Position numbers and translations under genes: made by a program | Notes under the pieces: model-generated | The model's database searches: none | Seen by the model: only the letters and a program-made list of their open reading frames with translations | Told to the model about the DNA's origin: nothing | In this document: piece by piece, positions 1 through 6,211 of the stretch | Layout: every line of letters begins with the position of its first letter | How positions within the stretch are numbered: the first letter of the stretch is position 1 | Assembly (NCBI GenBank): GCA_002505185.1 | Contig: DAUP01000125.1 | Coordinates: 7,844 to 22,895, forward strand | DNA length: 15,052 nt | From: Ferroplasmaceae archaeon UBA567 | GTDB lineage: Archaea; Thermoplasmatota; Thermoplasmata; Thermoplasmatales; Thermoplasmataceae | Direction of reading: 5' to 3'

Positions 1-2
1 AA

Positions 3-140
3 AAAAACAAATCTTTATGCAATAAAATTGTAAAAGAAGTAAACGAGAATGAAAACGTTCTGAAGATGTTTCAAATCTTAGATAAAACAAAAAGACCTAT
101 CAAAAATAATAATATTGAAAGAAAAACCTTTAGTTTATAA
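3..140 (+). CDS. C-terminal end of an unidentified protein (partial)
   Basis: An open frame enters from the left edge and runs 45 codons to a TAA. The peptide is rich in Lys, Asn and Ile and contains the stretch VLKMFQILDKTKRPIK. I do not recognise a family. The tail could belong to a transposase or to another gene of the accessory region. Support is only the open frame and its plausible, helix-prone composition, so chance cannot be excluded in such A+T-rich DNA. Confidence 0.35.
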   Translation, partial: KNKSLCNKIVKEVNENENVLKMFQILDKTKRPIKNNNIERKTFSL

Positions 141-507
141 TCAACAATAATCATAGATATTCATGTTGCCAATATCCTTTTTATTCTTGAATAAAATTCC
201 GAAATGTGTTCGATTTATATTATATTCTGAACTCTGCATCATGGTGGTAAAAGTAGAGAGTTCAGGATAAATCAATAAATGTTATTGCCGCAGTCAATAA
301 TAAATTTAAGGAAAATTGCAAAATAAATTGATTTAAAAGGAATGATAACATATTAATTATTTTATAAGAAGTAGGTGTATGCTGGAAAAGCATTGCTTTA
401 CAGATATTATAGATATTAATTAATATCTGATCTAATTTTTAGATTTCATAAAAATTATTTGTTTTACTCGATATCAATCCAATATCAATGCGATTAAATA
501 AATAGAA
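141..507. other. Gene-free A+T-rich stretch with several inverted repeats
   Basis: I see no convincing gene here. The stretch holds a 9-base inverted repeat (CTGAACTCT at 227-235 against AGAGTTCAG at 257-265), a perfect 18-base palindrome at 411-428, a copy of the motif ATGATAACAT at 342-351 that recurs at 521-530 next to the downstream antitoxin gene, and a short direct repeat (ATATCAAT at 471-478 and 482-489). These could be operator sites or the worn ends of mobile DNA; the sequence alone does not decide. Confidence 0.5.
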
Positions 508-531
508 AATGTTATCAATGATGATAACATT
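508..531. promoter_or_regulatory. Putative operator: 10-base inverted repeat before the AbiEi-like gene
   Basis: Arms AATGTTATCA (508-517) and TGATAACATT (522-531) are perfect complements around a 4-base centre and end 16 bases before the start codon at 548. A copy of the half-site, AATGATAACAT, lies at 341-351. The A+T-rich run at 493-503 could be the TATA element, which would put the transcription start inside the repeat. AbiEi antitoxins are known to repress their own promoter through inverted repeats, so this is a natural operator candidate; binding is inferred. Confidence 0.5.
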
Positions 532-547
532 ATAAAATATATACAAG

Positions 548-1195
548 ATGACTAATGTAATAAATGATCTTAAAAAATTACCTGCGTTCAATCTTAATAT
601 TGTGTCTAAATATTTCAATTCATATAATTATGCGAAATTATTTGTGCACCGATTAAGAAAAAACAATACTTTATTTGAAATAGCCAATGGAATATATAGT
701 TTTTATAATGACCCAATGATATATGCAACTAATATTTACTATCCATCCTATTTGTCATTTTCCTCTGCATTCCAATATTATGGTATAACAACACAGTTAC
801 CATTCAGGATTATGGTGGCCACATTTAAAAACAGGTCACTAAATGACATAGAACTTATAAAAATAAGTGATTTATATGGATATAAAAGGGACAGGTATAA
901 CGGCTTCGATATATTCATTGCTGAGCCTGAAAAGGCTGTTATAGATTCCATAATAAAAGGAAATACTCCATTAGATGAATTAAACAATGCAATAAAAATT
1001 TGTGATATCAGTAAACTTGAGAGATATGCGGTTAGATCGGGAAAAAAGGTATCCAGGATAACTGGCTATCTACTTGAAATGAATGAAATTGAATCAGAAA
1101 TTTTAAGGGATTTTCTAGGAAATGACCGGAATATTGCATATACATATTATGAAGTTAAAAAAAATAATTGGATGGTGAGACAACGATTTCAGTAG
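548..1195 (+). CDS. AbiEi-type antitoxin / winged-helix transcriptional regulator
   Basis: This 215-residue protein has the layout of the AbiEi antitoxin family of type IV toxin-antitoxin systems. A predicted winged-helix N-terminus (about residues 1-55) ends in a basic LRKNN..FEIANGIYSF hairpin that matches the family pattern of a short wing before the C-terminal domain. Next comes the typical YYPSYLSFSSAFQYYGI segment (about 64-80), then a YNGFDIFIAEPEKAVIDSI segment (about 117-136), the family's most recognisable C-terminal signature. In the family, the N-terminal domain represses the operon and the C-terminal domain counters the toxin. The matching toxin gene starts in overlap at its 3' end but is broken, leaving an orphan antitoxin. 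Whether it still represses its promoter or cross-neutralises the second pair nearby is unknown. The family call is by motif recognition only. Confidence 0.75.
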   Translation: MTNVINDLKKLPAFNLNIVSKYFNSYNYAKLFVHRLRKNNTLFEIANGIYSFYNDPMIYATNIYYPSYLSFSSAFQYYGITTQLPFRIMVATFKNRSLNDIELIKISDLYGYKRDRYNGFDIFIAEPEKAVIDSIIKGNTPLDELNNAIKICDISKLERYAVRSGKKVSRITGYLLEMNEIESEILRDFLGNDRNIAYTYYEVKKNNWMVRQRFQ

Positions 1196-1601
1196 AAGAA
1201 CTAAAAAGAGGGGGTATTTCCAAAGGCCTAAAAAATATAGGGTTTATGGAGAAAGATTATTTTCAGGATTTATTACTATTGTTTATATCCAGAAATAATA
1301 ACAGAGACGATTTCTAAAAACCTCGGTTTCTTAGAGAACTCTAACTTGATAGGTCTCCGCTAACACAGATGGATACGGCTTTTTCAATCAAGAGTCAATG
1401 AATTAAAAGATCCCATTTTTGGGTTATTAGGAATCCTCCAGAATAGTATTCAAAGGTGGCATTTGCCTTTTCAAACTTTATGATTTGGCTAGATTTTCGG
1501 ATGACCTTGATTTTACTGGGAACGTTGATGAAAATTTTATTTACAATGCAAAGAGATTTTTTCCCGCAATGGCTATGACCATCTTCATCATAAGCCCATA
1601 A
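1168..1601 (+). pseudogene. Broken AbiEii-type nucleotidyltransferase toxin
   Basis: Two pieces in different frames match the start of an AbiEii-like toxin. Piece one (about 1168-1317; no ATG, possibly a TTG start at 1168 overlapping the antitoxin end) reads ISVEELKRGG..IGFMEKDYFQDLLLL, the usual N-terminal helix pair. It ends at a TAA at 1315. Piece two (about 1431-1601, a different frame) reads VFKGGICLFKLYDL then ARFSDDLDFTGN, the nucleotidyltransferase core with the GG motif and the DxD metal site. Between them are about 110 bases that do not fit; a third frame there reads a fragment resembling FLENSNLI. Piece two stops at 1599-1601 soon after the DxD motif, so the C-terminal half with the KxxxxR..RDxxD catalytic segment is gone. 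The gene cannot make an active enzyme. Confidence 0.7.
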
Positions 1602-1735
1602 GTTAATACCTCGTAAATGAAGTACACCGCCTCTCCGCCGAAACCATAACTAATAAGATCACTCAAAATGGGTATATAAACATAGAAACTATTCTGACTC
1701 CCACTTTTCTTACAAGCCCTGCCACTTATGCATAA
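1541..1735 (-). pseudogene. Possible remnant of a small unidentified gene
   Basis: A minus-strand frame without an ATG at its beginning runs about 64 codons between stops. It reads KKSGSQNSFYVYIP and, further on, GGEAVYFIYEVLTYGLMMKMV. The opening part has the feel of a small beta-rich DNA-binding protein of the AbrB/antitoxin kind, but the resemblance is only impressionistic. It overlaps the end of the broken toxin on the other strand, so one of them must have been cut or inserted into. Chance is a real alternative. Confidence 0.2.
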
Positions 1736-1793
1736 TTAGTACTACTATTTACAGATAATTACGCTCACACAAACAAAATCACGCAATATAATA

Positions 1794-2378
1794 TTAAGAT
1801 TTTAATACCTTCAAAATTTTATCTTTAGTTTCTTTTATATTAATCCTGGAAATGTAGGATTTTAATATCTTTTTGTTTGCATTTTCTCTTAAATAATTGA
1901 ATATGTCATCAGGAATCTTTTCATTATAATAAATGAAATCTATTAAGGTTTTTTCCATGTCTGATACAGGAATATAAAAATCAAAGTATTTAACATATCC
2001 ATATCCAAAAAACATTTCCCTAGAAATTTTCCTTACGATGTAATTTCTACCATCAAACTGCATTAATCCTGTCCTGACATGCAATGGTGTAATGATTACG
2101 GGATTTGTTTCCTGTTCCCAGAGTTTTAACAATGATAATGCATTTTCAAGGCCATAATAAAACGGATAATATGAATAACCTGTTATCATAATATCATCGT
2201 GCATACTGTAATAGTTATATCTTATCTTCTTAATTTTATTTGATTTAGATAAATTATATAAAAATATCTTATAATAGTTTTTATTTGCCCCTTTATGGGA
2301 TAAAAATCTATTAACATCATTCGCAGAAAATATGTATTTATCATTAAATCTTTGGAAAAATTCCATTACATATTTCAT
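1794..2378 (-). CDS. AbiEi-like antitoxin, second gene of a reversed TA pair
   Basis: A 194-residue protein with a predicted winged helix at about residues 1-62 (ending IKKIRYNYYSM) and a C-terminal domain carrying the family hallmarks: YPFYYGLENALSLL (about 71-84), a central TPLHVRTGL segment and FDFYIPVSDMEKTLIDFIYY (about 133-152), equivalent to the 'AxPEKAlxD' signature of AbiEi antitoxins. It starts four bases after the toxin stop, and a GGGAGTGAT Shine-Dalgarno-like sequence formed by the toxin's last codons lies 4 bases before its ATG, so translation should be coupled to the toxin. In classical AbiE operons the antitoxin comes first; here it comes second. It is clearly divergent from the antitoxin at 548-1195, so the two modules are probably independent acquisitions rather than a recent duplication. 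Confidence 0.72.
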   Translation of the reverse strand: MKYVMEFFQRFNDKYIFSANDVNRFLSHKGANKNYYKIFLYNLSKSNKIKKIRYNYYSMHDDIMITGYSYYPFYYGLENALSLLKLWEQETNPVIITPLHVRTGLMQFDGRNYIVRKISREMFFGYGYVKYFDFYIPVSDMEKTLIDFIYYNEKIPDDIFNYLRENANKKILKSYISRINIKETKDKILKVLKS

Positions 2379-2382
2379 TATA

Positions 2383-3039
2383 TCACTCCCTTAAATTTAC
2401 ATATTGTCGGATGTATTCAACTATTTTATTATATGACGGAGGCAGACCCAGATACACTATAGTTTTTAATACATCTTCATCTACGGGTTTTTCTAGGTGA
2501 TTCAAAAAATTGGATAAATCTGATTTGATTAATTCCCGATCTTTAACATGTTTGATCAGTATATAAATATCATACAAATCTCTTATAAATCTTCTATTTT
2601 TATATGCTGCTATTTTTTCTATAATAAGATTTTCTGGGGATAGGCTTAGAACATTTAGGGTATTCCCGTCAATAAGTTCATACTCAATTTCAACAGGATT
2701 TTCTGGATAACATTTATGATTTATCTCTATTTTTACATTTGTATTATTTTCGGAAATATTTGAAAATAGTATATTTCCGGTATCCTTTAATTTAAGTAAT
2801 TTCAATTCATGTGATTTTAATGCGTCTCTAAAATAATTTAAATGTTTGGGAAAAACTGTTGAATATAAATCAATATCTTCCGAGAATCTATAACCAGAGT
2901 AACATCTCCAGATAGATGTTCCTCCATGAATTACTAATGAATTATCTGTATTATAGAGTAATAATATTAATTCGTCTTGTAATTTGGCAGTTTCTATTTG
3001 ATCTCTTTTTTTTAATTGCTTAATAATGGGAAGCTTCAT
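2383..3039 (-). CDS. AbiEii-type nucleotidyltransferase toxin
   Basis: The 218-residue protein belongs to the nucleotidyltransferase family that includes AbiEii toxins. The catalytic core reads HGGTSIWRCY (residues 38-47), then RFSEDIDLY (51-59) with the metal-binding Asp55-x-Asp57. A third acidic strand is seen at VKIEIN (102-107, Glu105). The C-terminal signature runs from Glu141-Lys142 through KNRRFIRDLYD (147-157), matching the family's K-x-R..RDxxD motif. All key residues seem present, so it should be active. In the family such enzymes transfer nucleotides to an RNA target (tRNA acceptor ends for some homologues); the target here is unknown. It is the first gene of its operon, with the antitoxin four bases downstream. 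The ATG at 3039 lies about 24 bases from a TATA element, implying a leaderless message. Confidence 0.82.
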   Translation of the reverse strand: MKLPIIKQLKKRDQIETAKLQDELILLLYNTDNSLVIHGGTSIWRCYSGYRFSEDIDLYSTVFPKHLNYFRDALKSHELKLLKLKDTGNILFSNISENNTNVKIEINHKCYPENPVEIEYELIDGNTLNVLSLSPENLIIEKIAAYKNRRFIRDLYDIYILIKHVKDRELIKSDLSNFLNHLEKPVDEDVLKTIVYLGLPPSYNKIVEYIRQYVNLRE

Positions 3040-3054
3040 AACCTAATATACCAG

Positions 3055-3074
3055 AGTTATATAAAAATATAACT
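3055..3074 (-). promoter_or_regulatory. TATA box inside a perfect inverted repeat: promoter/operator of the reversed TA operon
   Basis: AGTTATAT (3055-3062) and ATATAACT (3067-3074) are perfect 8-base complements around four bases. Read on the minus strand, the repeat contains the TATA-like TTTATATAAC centred about 22-25 bases before the toxin start at 3039. A protein bound here would block TBP, giving simple autoregulation. The repeat differs in sequence from the one before the plus-strand antitoxin gene. Confidence 0.6.
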
Positions 3075-3341
3075 TTAGTTCGATTGATTTTAAAAGTTTC
3101 AATAAACTGTTCTATAATAATGTATTTGTTAACTATCTTGTAAAAGAGATATCTAGAGTTATGATTAACAAATTATCGAAATGTATCTATTAGTCCATGA
3201 ACCCAAATATTGTTCCTTAAGGATAATTAATTTCTTTCCTTTCCTTTCCTTTCTCATTATTGAACTTTAGACGCATCACTGGCATAAATAAAATACCTGG
3301 TAAAAATTGAATTTGTCTATTTCATTAAACTTTTATCATCA
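3075..3341. other. Gene-free spacer between the TA operon and the tRNA
   Basis: No reading frame convinces. The spacer holds a wide inverted repeat (ATTTGTTAA at 3124-3132 against TTAACAAAT at 3165-3173) and a pyrimidine-only run of TTTCC units at about 3231-3254. Neither matches a tRNA terminator or a recognisable transposon end. Confidence 0.4.
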
Positions 3342-3426
3342 TGCAGAGGACGGGATTTGAACCCGCGAACTCCTTCGAGACTAGACCCTTAATCTAGCGC
3401 CTTTGTCCTAACTCGGTAACCTCTGC
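3342..3426 (-). tRNA. tRNA-Leu (anticodon AAG as read)
   Basis: The minus strand folds as a type II tRNA. It has a perfect 7-pair acceptor stem (GCAGAGG with CCTCTGC), a D loop with GG, a 5-pair anticodon stem CTAGA/TCTAG around the loop TTAAGGG, a long variable arm with the stem CTC/GAG, a T arm with GTTCAAATCC, and discriminator A, as expected for leucine. No CCA is encoded. The anticodon, bases 3388-3390, reads AAG, with G at position 37 as usual for CUN-reading leucine tRNAs. A34 is unusual because archaea normally use GAG. Position 10 is also A where G would pair with C25. A TATA-like TTAATATAT (3446-3454) sits about 24 bases upstream. The gene divides the accessory stretch from the core-like genes. 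Confidence 0.9.
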
Positions 3427-3445
3427 CCTTGGGTATTATTTTTAG

Positions 3446-3454
3446 ATATATTAA
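3446..3454 (-). promoter_or_regulatory. TATA element of the tRNA gene
   Basis: On the minus strand TTAATATAT is centred about 24 bases before the first base of the tRNA, the spacing expected for an archaeal promoter giving a near-mature 5' end. Confidence 0.5.
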
Positions 3455-3488
3455 CTTTAATTATATTATCCACAAAAAAGCCAAAAAC

Positions 3489-3510
3489 CTTATACTTTAT
3501 TAAATAAAAC
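3489..3510 (+). promoter_or_regulatory. TATA region of the helicase-nuclease gene
   Basis: The A+T-rich run CTTATACTTTATTAAATAAA lies 17-37 bases before the ATG at 3526. A box centred near 3495-3502 would start transcription at or within a few bases of that ATG. No Shine-Dalgarno sequence is seen, which supports a leaderless or nearly leaderless message. Confidence 0.45.
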
Positions 3511-3525
3511 ACAATCATATTCCAA

Positions 3526-6198
3526 ATGATCAGCAGGGATACCTTAGTTATATCCAATCCAGGAACTGGAAAAACCACCAGAATTTCAAGTGAGGTTGTT
3601 AATCTCATAAATGAGGGAATAAGGCCAGAAAAAATATTATGCATCACTTTCACAAATAATGCAGTGGCACAGCTTCAGGAAAGCATAGACAAAAAACTTA
3701 GAGATGCTGGAAACAAAAATATAACTGCATATGATGTGAACATTTATACATTCCATGCACTTGCATATCAGGAAATCTTTTCATCTAAGCCCACCGGGGA
3801 TATAGTATCATACAACCTGGCAAGATATCTAATATACAAAAAACTCAGAGACCTCAGGGCATTTAATTATAGCAGGGACTATGTTATAGGCGACATAGTA
3901 CCGAAACTTGAAAATGCAATAAGATATATCAAAAGTTTCGGGATAAGCCCAGCAGACATTGAAGAATATAAGAACAAAATCATGGAATCCTTAAGGAATA
4001 AATACAATTCGGGAATAGTCAAAAATATCAGTCTTGATGAGGAGGAATATCTGTTTGATTACTTTTACCAGGCATTCAAATATTATGAGGAAAATAAAAA
4101 TAGTCCCGATTTCAATGATTTATTGTTTGAATTCCATAAAATGAAAGACAAAAATATATATGATTATGTATTTGTTGATGAACTTCAGGATGTCAACGAC
4201 ATAGAATCCAGAATTGCTATGTCTACTGGAAATGTAAAATTTTTAGTGGGAGACAGGAAGCAATCCATATTCGGATTCCAGGGAGGGGCACTGTCAGTTT
4301 TTAACTCACTGATTGGAAACAGTGAAATATTAAAGGAGGACATGAAAACCAATTACAGGAGCACGGATACAATTCTACAGTACGCAAAGCAATATTATCT
4401 TAAATTCGAAAATGATGTACCGGAACTGGAAAATTTTAGAGGAATCAAGGACAGGGGCAGTAAGGTAAAGGTCATTGAATCTGGCTCTCCAGAAGAATCT
4501 GTCATGGGGATTATTAACAGCATCCCAGAATCAGATGGGAATATAGGCATAATAGCAAGAACCAATGCACAGATAGACGAAATATCTGCAATGCTGGACA
4601 GGTATAATATTAGCTATTCCAGTGATTCAAACGTACACAGTGTGAACGAGGCAAAGAAGGATATAACAGCATTTCTTAAGGGCATCCTTTATGATATACC
4701 TGACGATGTAATAAGTGCCATCGTAACACCTTTCTCAGGCATATCCCTGAAGGAAGCATTCAGTATGGCTGAATCAATAAGAAATGAAGAAAGCACAATA
4801 GACTCATTTGATAGGGGAAATCCATTTTTTTCATTGAAGAGTAAAAACCTTTCAAGGGAGAGTATAATGAAACTGTTTGATGAAAGGATACTCCCTATTG
4901 CATCCTCCATAAGCAAGGAATATTTTCTCACAGCTGCCACGGTAAAGTCTTCCATAGGGGAATTTTTTGATGCGGAACATGAATATACAAGAGAGAATTT
5001 TTTCGACTTCCTTGACCTTTCATATTCCGAAAACTCTGGGAAATCGGGTGACTCCAGAATAATCCTCACCACTGTGCACAAGGCTAAGGGACGTGAGTTT
5101 GACAATGTCGTATATCTGCCTAGAAAACCAAGAAAATCAGACACGTACATAGATATTATTATATCATCCATAATAGAGGAGGTAAAGAAAATAAATGTGG
5201 ATGATGAACTGAGAAATGAGAGCATAAGAATTGATTTTGTAGCCTTCACAAGGGCGAAAAAGAACCTTTGGGTATGCACAACGCACAGAGAGGCGGGGAA
5301 CTACCAGATACCGGAATATTCTGAGGTTTCTACAGATGAAACTTTTTCTGAGAGGCCGGAAATTCCTGAGACTAAAAAATATGATGAGGCTTATTTCCAG
5401 TTTGTTTCCGGTGACTATAATGGCGCAATGAATACCCTTTCAACCAAGGAAAAATGGCTCAGGGACATAGTCTATGAATTTTTCAGGAACAAGAATGTCC
5501 TTTCCTTCTCGCTGGTAAGCCTTGACAACCCCTTCTGGCTGTTGAAAAACAATATACTGAAACTCAATGAAAAAACGGATGCACTGTATTACGGTCTCAA
5601 TGCCCATGAACTTGCCGAATCGCTCTATAAGGATGAGATAAAAAGGGAAATACTCATGGACAGGGATAAAAAAATACTTTCAAACATAGAATCGGTGGTG
5701 AACCAGATAAAGACAGGTTTCAATATGGAACAGATCGAGGCGGAGGTCTCAGCCATAGCCAGGGTTAACCAGATGTTTACAGAGTTTTCCAGTGAGCCGG
5801 ATGAAATTATGTTTTATGGCAAGATTGATGCTGTGTTCAGCGACGGCAAAAAGTATGTGATACTTGATTACAAAACAGACAAAACCACTGAAAAGGCATC
5901 ACATCACAGGGTACAGCTACTGGCATACAAGATTCTTTACTCCATAAAAAACAATATAAATTCTGACAACATAGACACAGCAATAGGATATATAAGTATA
6001 AGGGGAAAAATAAACACTCATGAGAATACCACAGGAATAATATACAAAAAACCGGATAAGTATTCTGAAACAACGTTGAAAAAGTACATATGGAGATTTC
6101 TGGATTATAAGCACAATCCCGAAAAGTTCATTGAAGACTATCTGAATTATCCCTGCGAGGACACATTATACGAAAGACTGGCTGAATTACTCAAATAA
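3526..6198 (+). CDS. UvrD/AddA-like SF1 helicase with C-terminal RecB-type nuclease
   Basis: The 890-residue protein carries all core superfamily 1A helicase motifs in order: Walker A SNPGTGKTT (10-18), TFTNNAV, DELQD (218-222; Walker B), GDRKQSIFGFQGG (242-254), NYRST (276-280), TTVHKAKGREFD (515-526) and VAFTRAKKNLWV (572-583). After a linker comes a PD-(D/E)XK nuclease: NAHELAE (692-698), GKIDAV with Asp768, LDYKTDK with Asp781 and Lys783, and QLLAYK (797-802). This matches the AddA/RecB design, in which an ATP-driven 3'-5' translocase unwinds DNA ends and the nuclease trims them, so a role in double-strand break processing or defence is likely. At 890 residues it is shorter than bacterial AddA (about 1200), and no AddB or RecC/D partner is visible. 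It stands alone downstream of the divergent tRNA and converges on fdhD with a 13-base gap. Confidence 0.85.
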   Translation: MISRDTLVISNPGTGKTTRISSEVVNLINEGIRPEKILCITFTNNAVAQLQESIDKKLRDAGNKNITAYDVNIYTFHALAYQEIFSSKPTGDIVSYNLARYLIYKKLRDLRAFNYSRDYVIGDIVPKLENAIRYIKSFGISPADIEEYKNKIMESLRNKYNSGIVKNISLDEEEYLFDYFYQAFKYYEENKNSPDFNDLLFEFHKMKDKNIYDYVFVDELQDVNDIESRIAMSTGNVKFLVGDRKQSIFGFQGGALSVFNSLIGNSEILKEDMKTNYRSTDTILQYAKQYYLKFENDVPELENFRGIKDRGSKVKVIESGSPEESVMGIINSIPESDGNIGIIARTNAQIDEISAMLDRYNISYSSDSNVHSVNEAKKDITAFLKGILYDIPDDVISAIVTPFSGISLKEAFSMAESIRNEESTIDSFDRGNPFFSLKSKNLSRESIMKLFDERILPIASSISKEYFLTAATVKSSIGEFFDAEHEYTRENFFDFLDLSYSENSGKSGDSRIILTTVHKAKGREFDNVVYLPRKPRKSDTYIDIIISSIIEEVKKINVDDELRNESIRIDFVAFTRAKKNLWVCTTHREAGNYQIPEYSEVSTDETFSERPEIPETKKYDEAYFQFVSGDYNGAMNTLSTKEKWLRDIVYEFFRNKNVLSFSLVSLDNPFWLLKNNILKLNEKTDALYYGLNAHELAESLYKDEIKREILMDRDKKILSNIESVVNQIKTGFNMEQIEAEVSAIARVNQMFTEFSSEPDEIMFYGKIDAVFSDGKKYVILDYKTDKTTEKASHHRVQLLAYKILYSIKNNINSDNIDTAIGYISIRGKINTHENTTGIIYKKPDKYSETTLKKYIWRFLDYKHNPEKFIEDYLNYPCEDTLYERLAELLK

Positions 6199-6211
6199 TT
6201 TATAATATTTA

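Noticed and set aside
141..547. Possible insertion sequence in the leftmost spacer
   Set aside because: There are inverted repeats but no transposase frame, no matching terminal ends and no target duplication.
3230..3254. TTTCC tandem units as a CRISPR-like or satellite array
   Set aside because: Only about four 5-base units without spacers; a simple pyrimidine tract that needs no special explanation.
4689..5279. A 196-codon minus-strand frame inside the helicase gene
   Set aside because: It lies wholly opposite conserved helicase motifs, has a composition rich in Ser and Phe typical of antisense reading, and resembles no family.
6199..6211. A structured terminator between the convergent helicase and fdhD genes
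   Set aside because: The 13-base gap is only A+T-rich; archaeal termination may use nearby T-runs, but no hairpin or clear signal can be supported.
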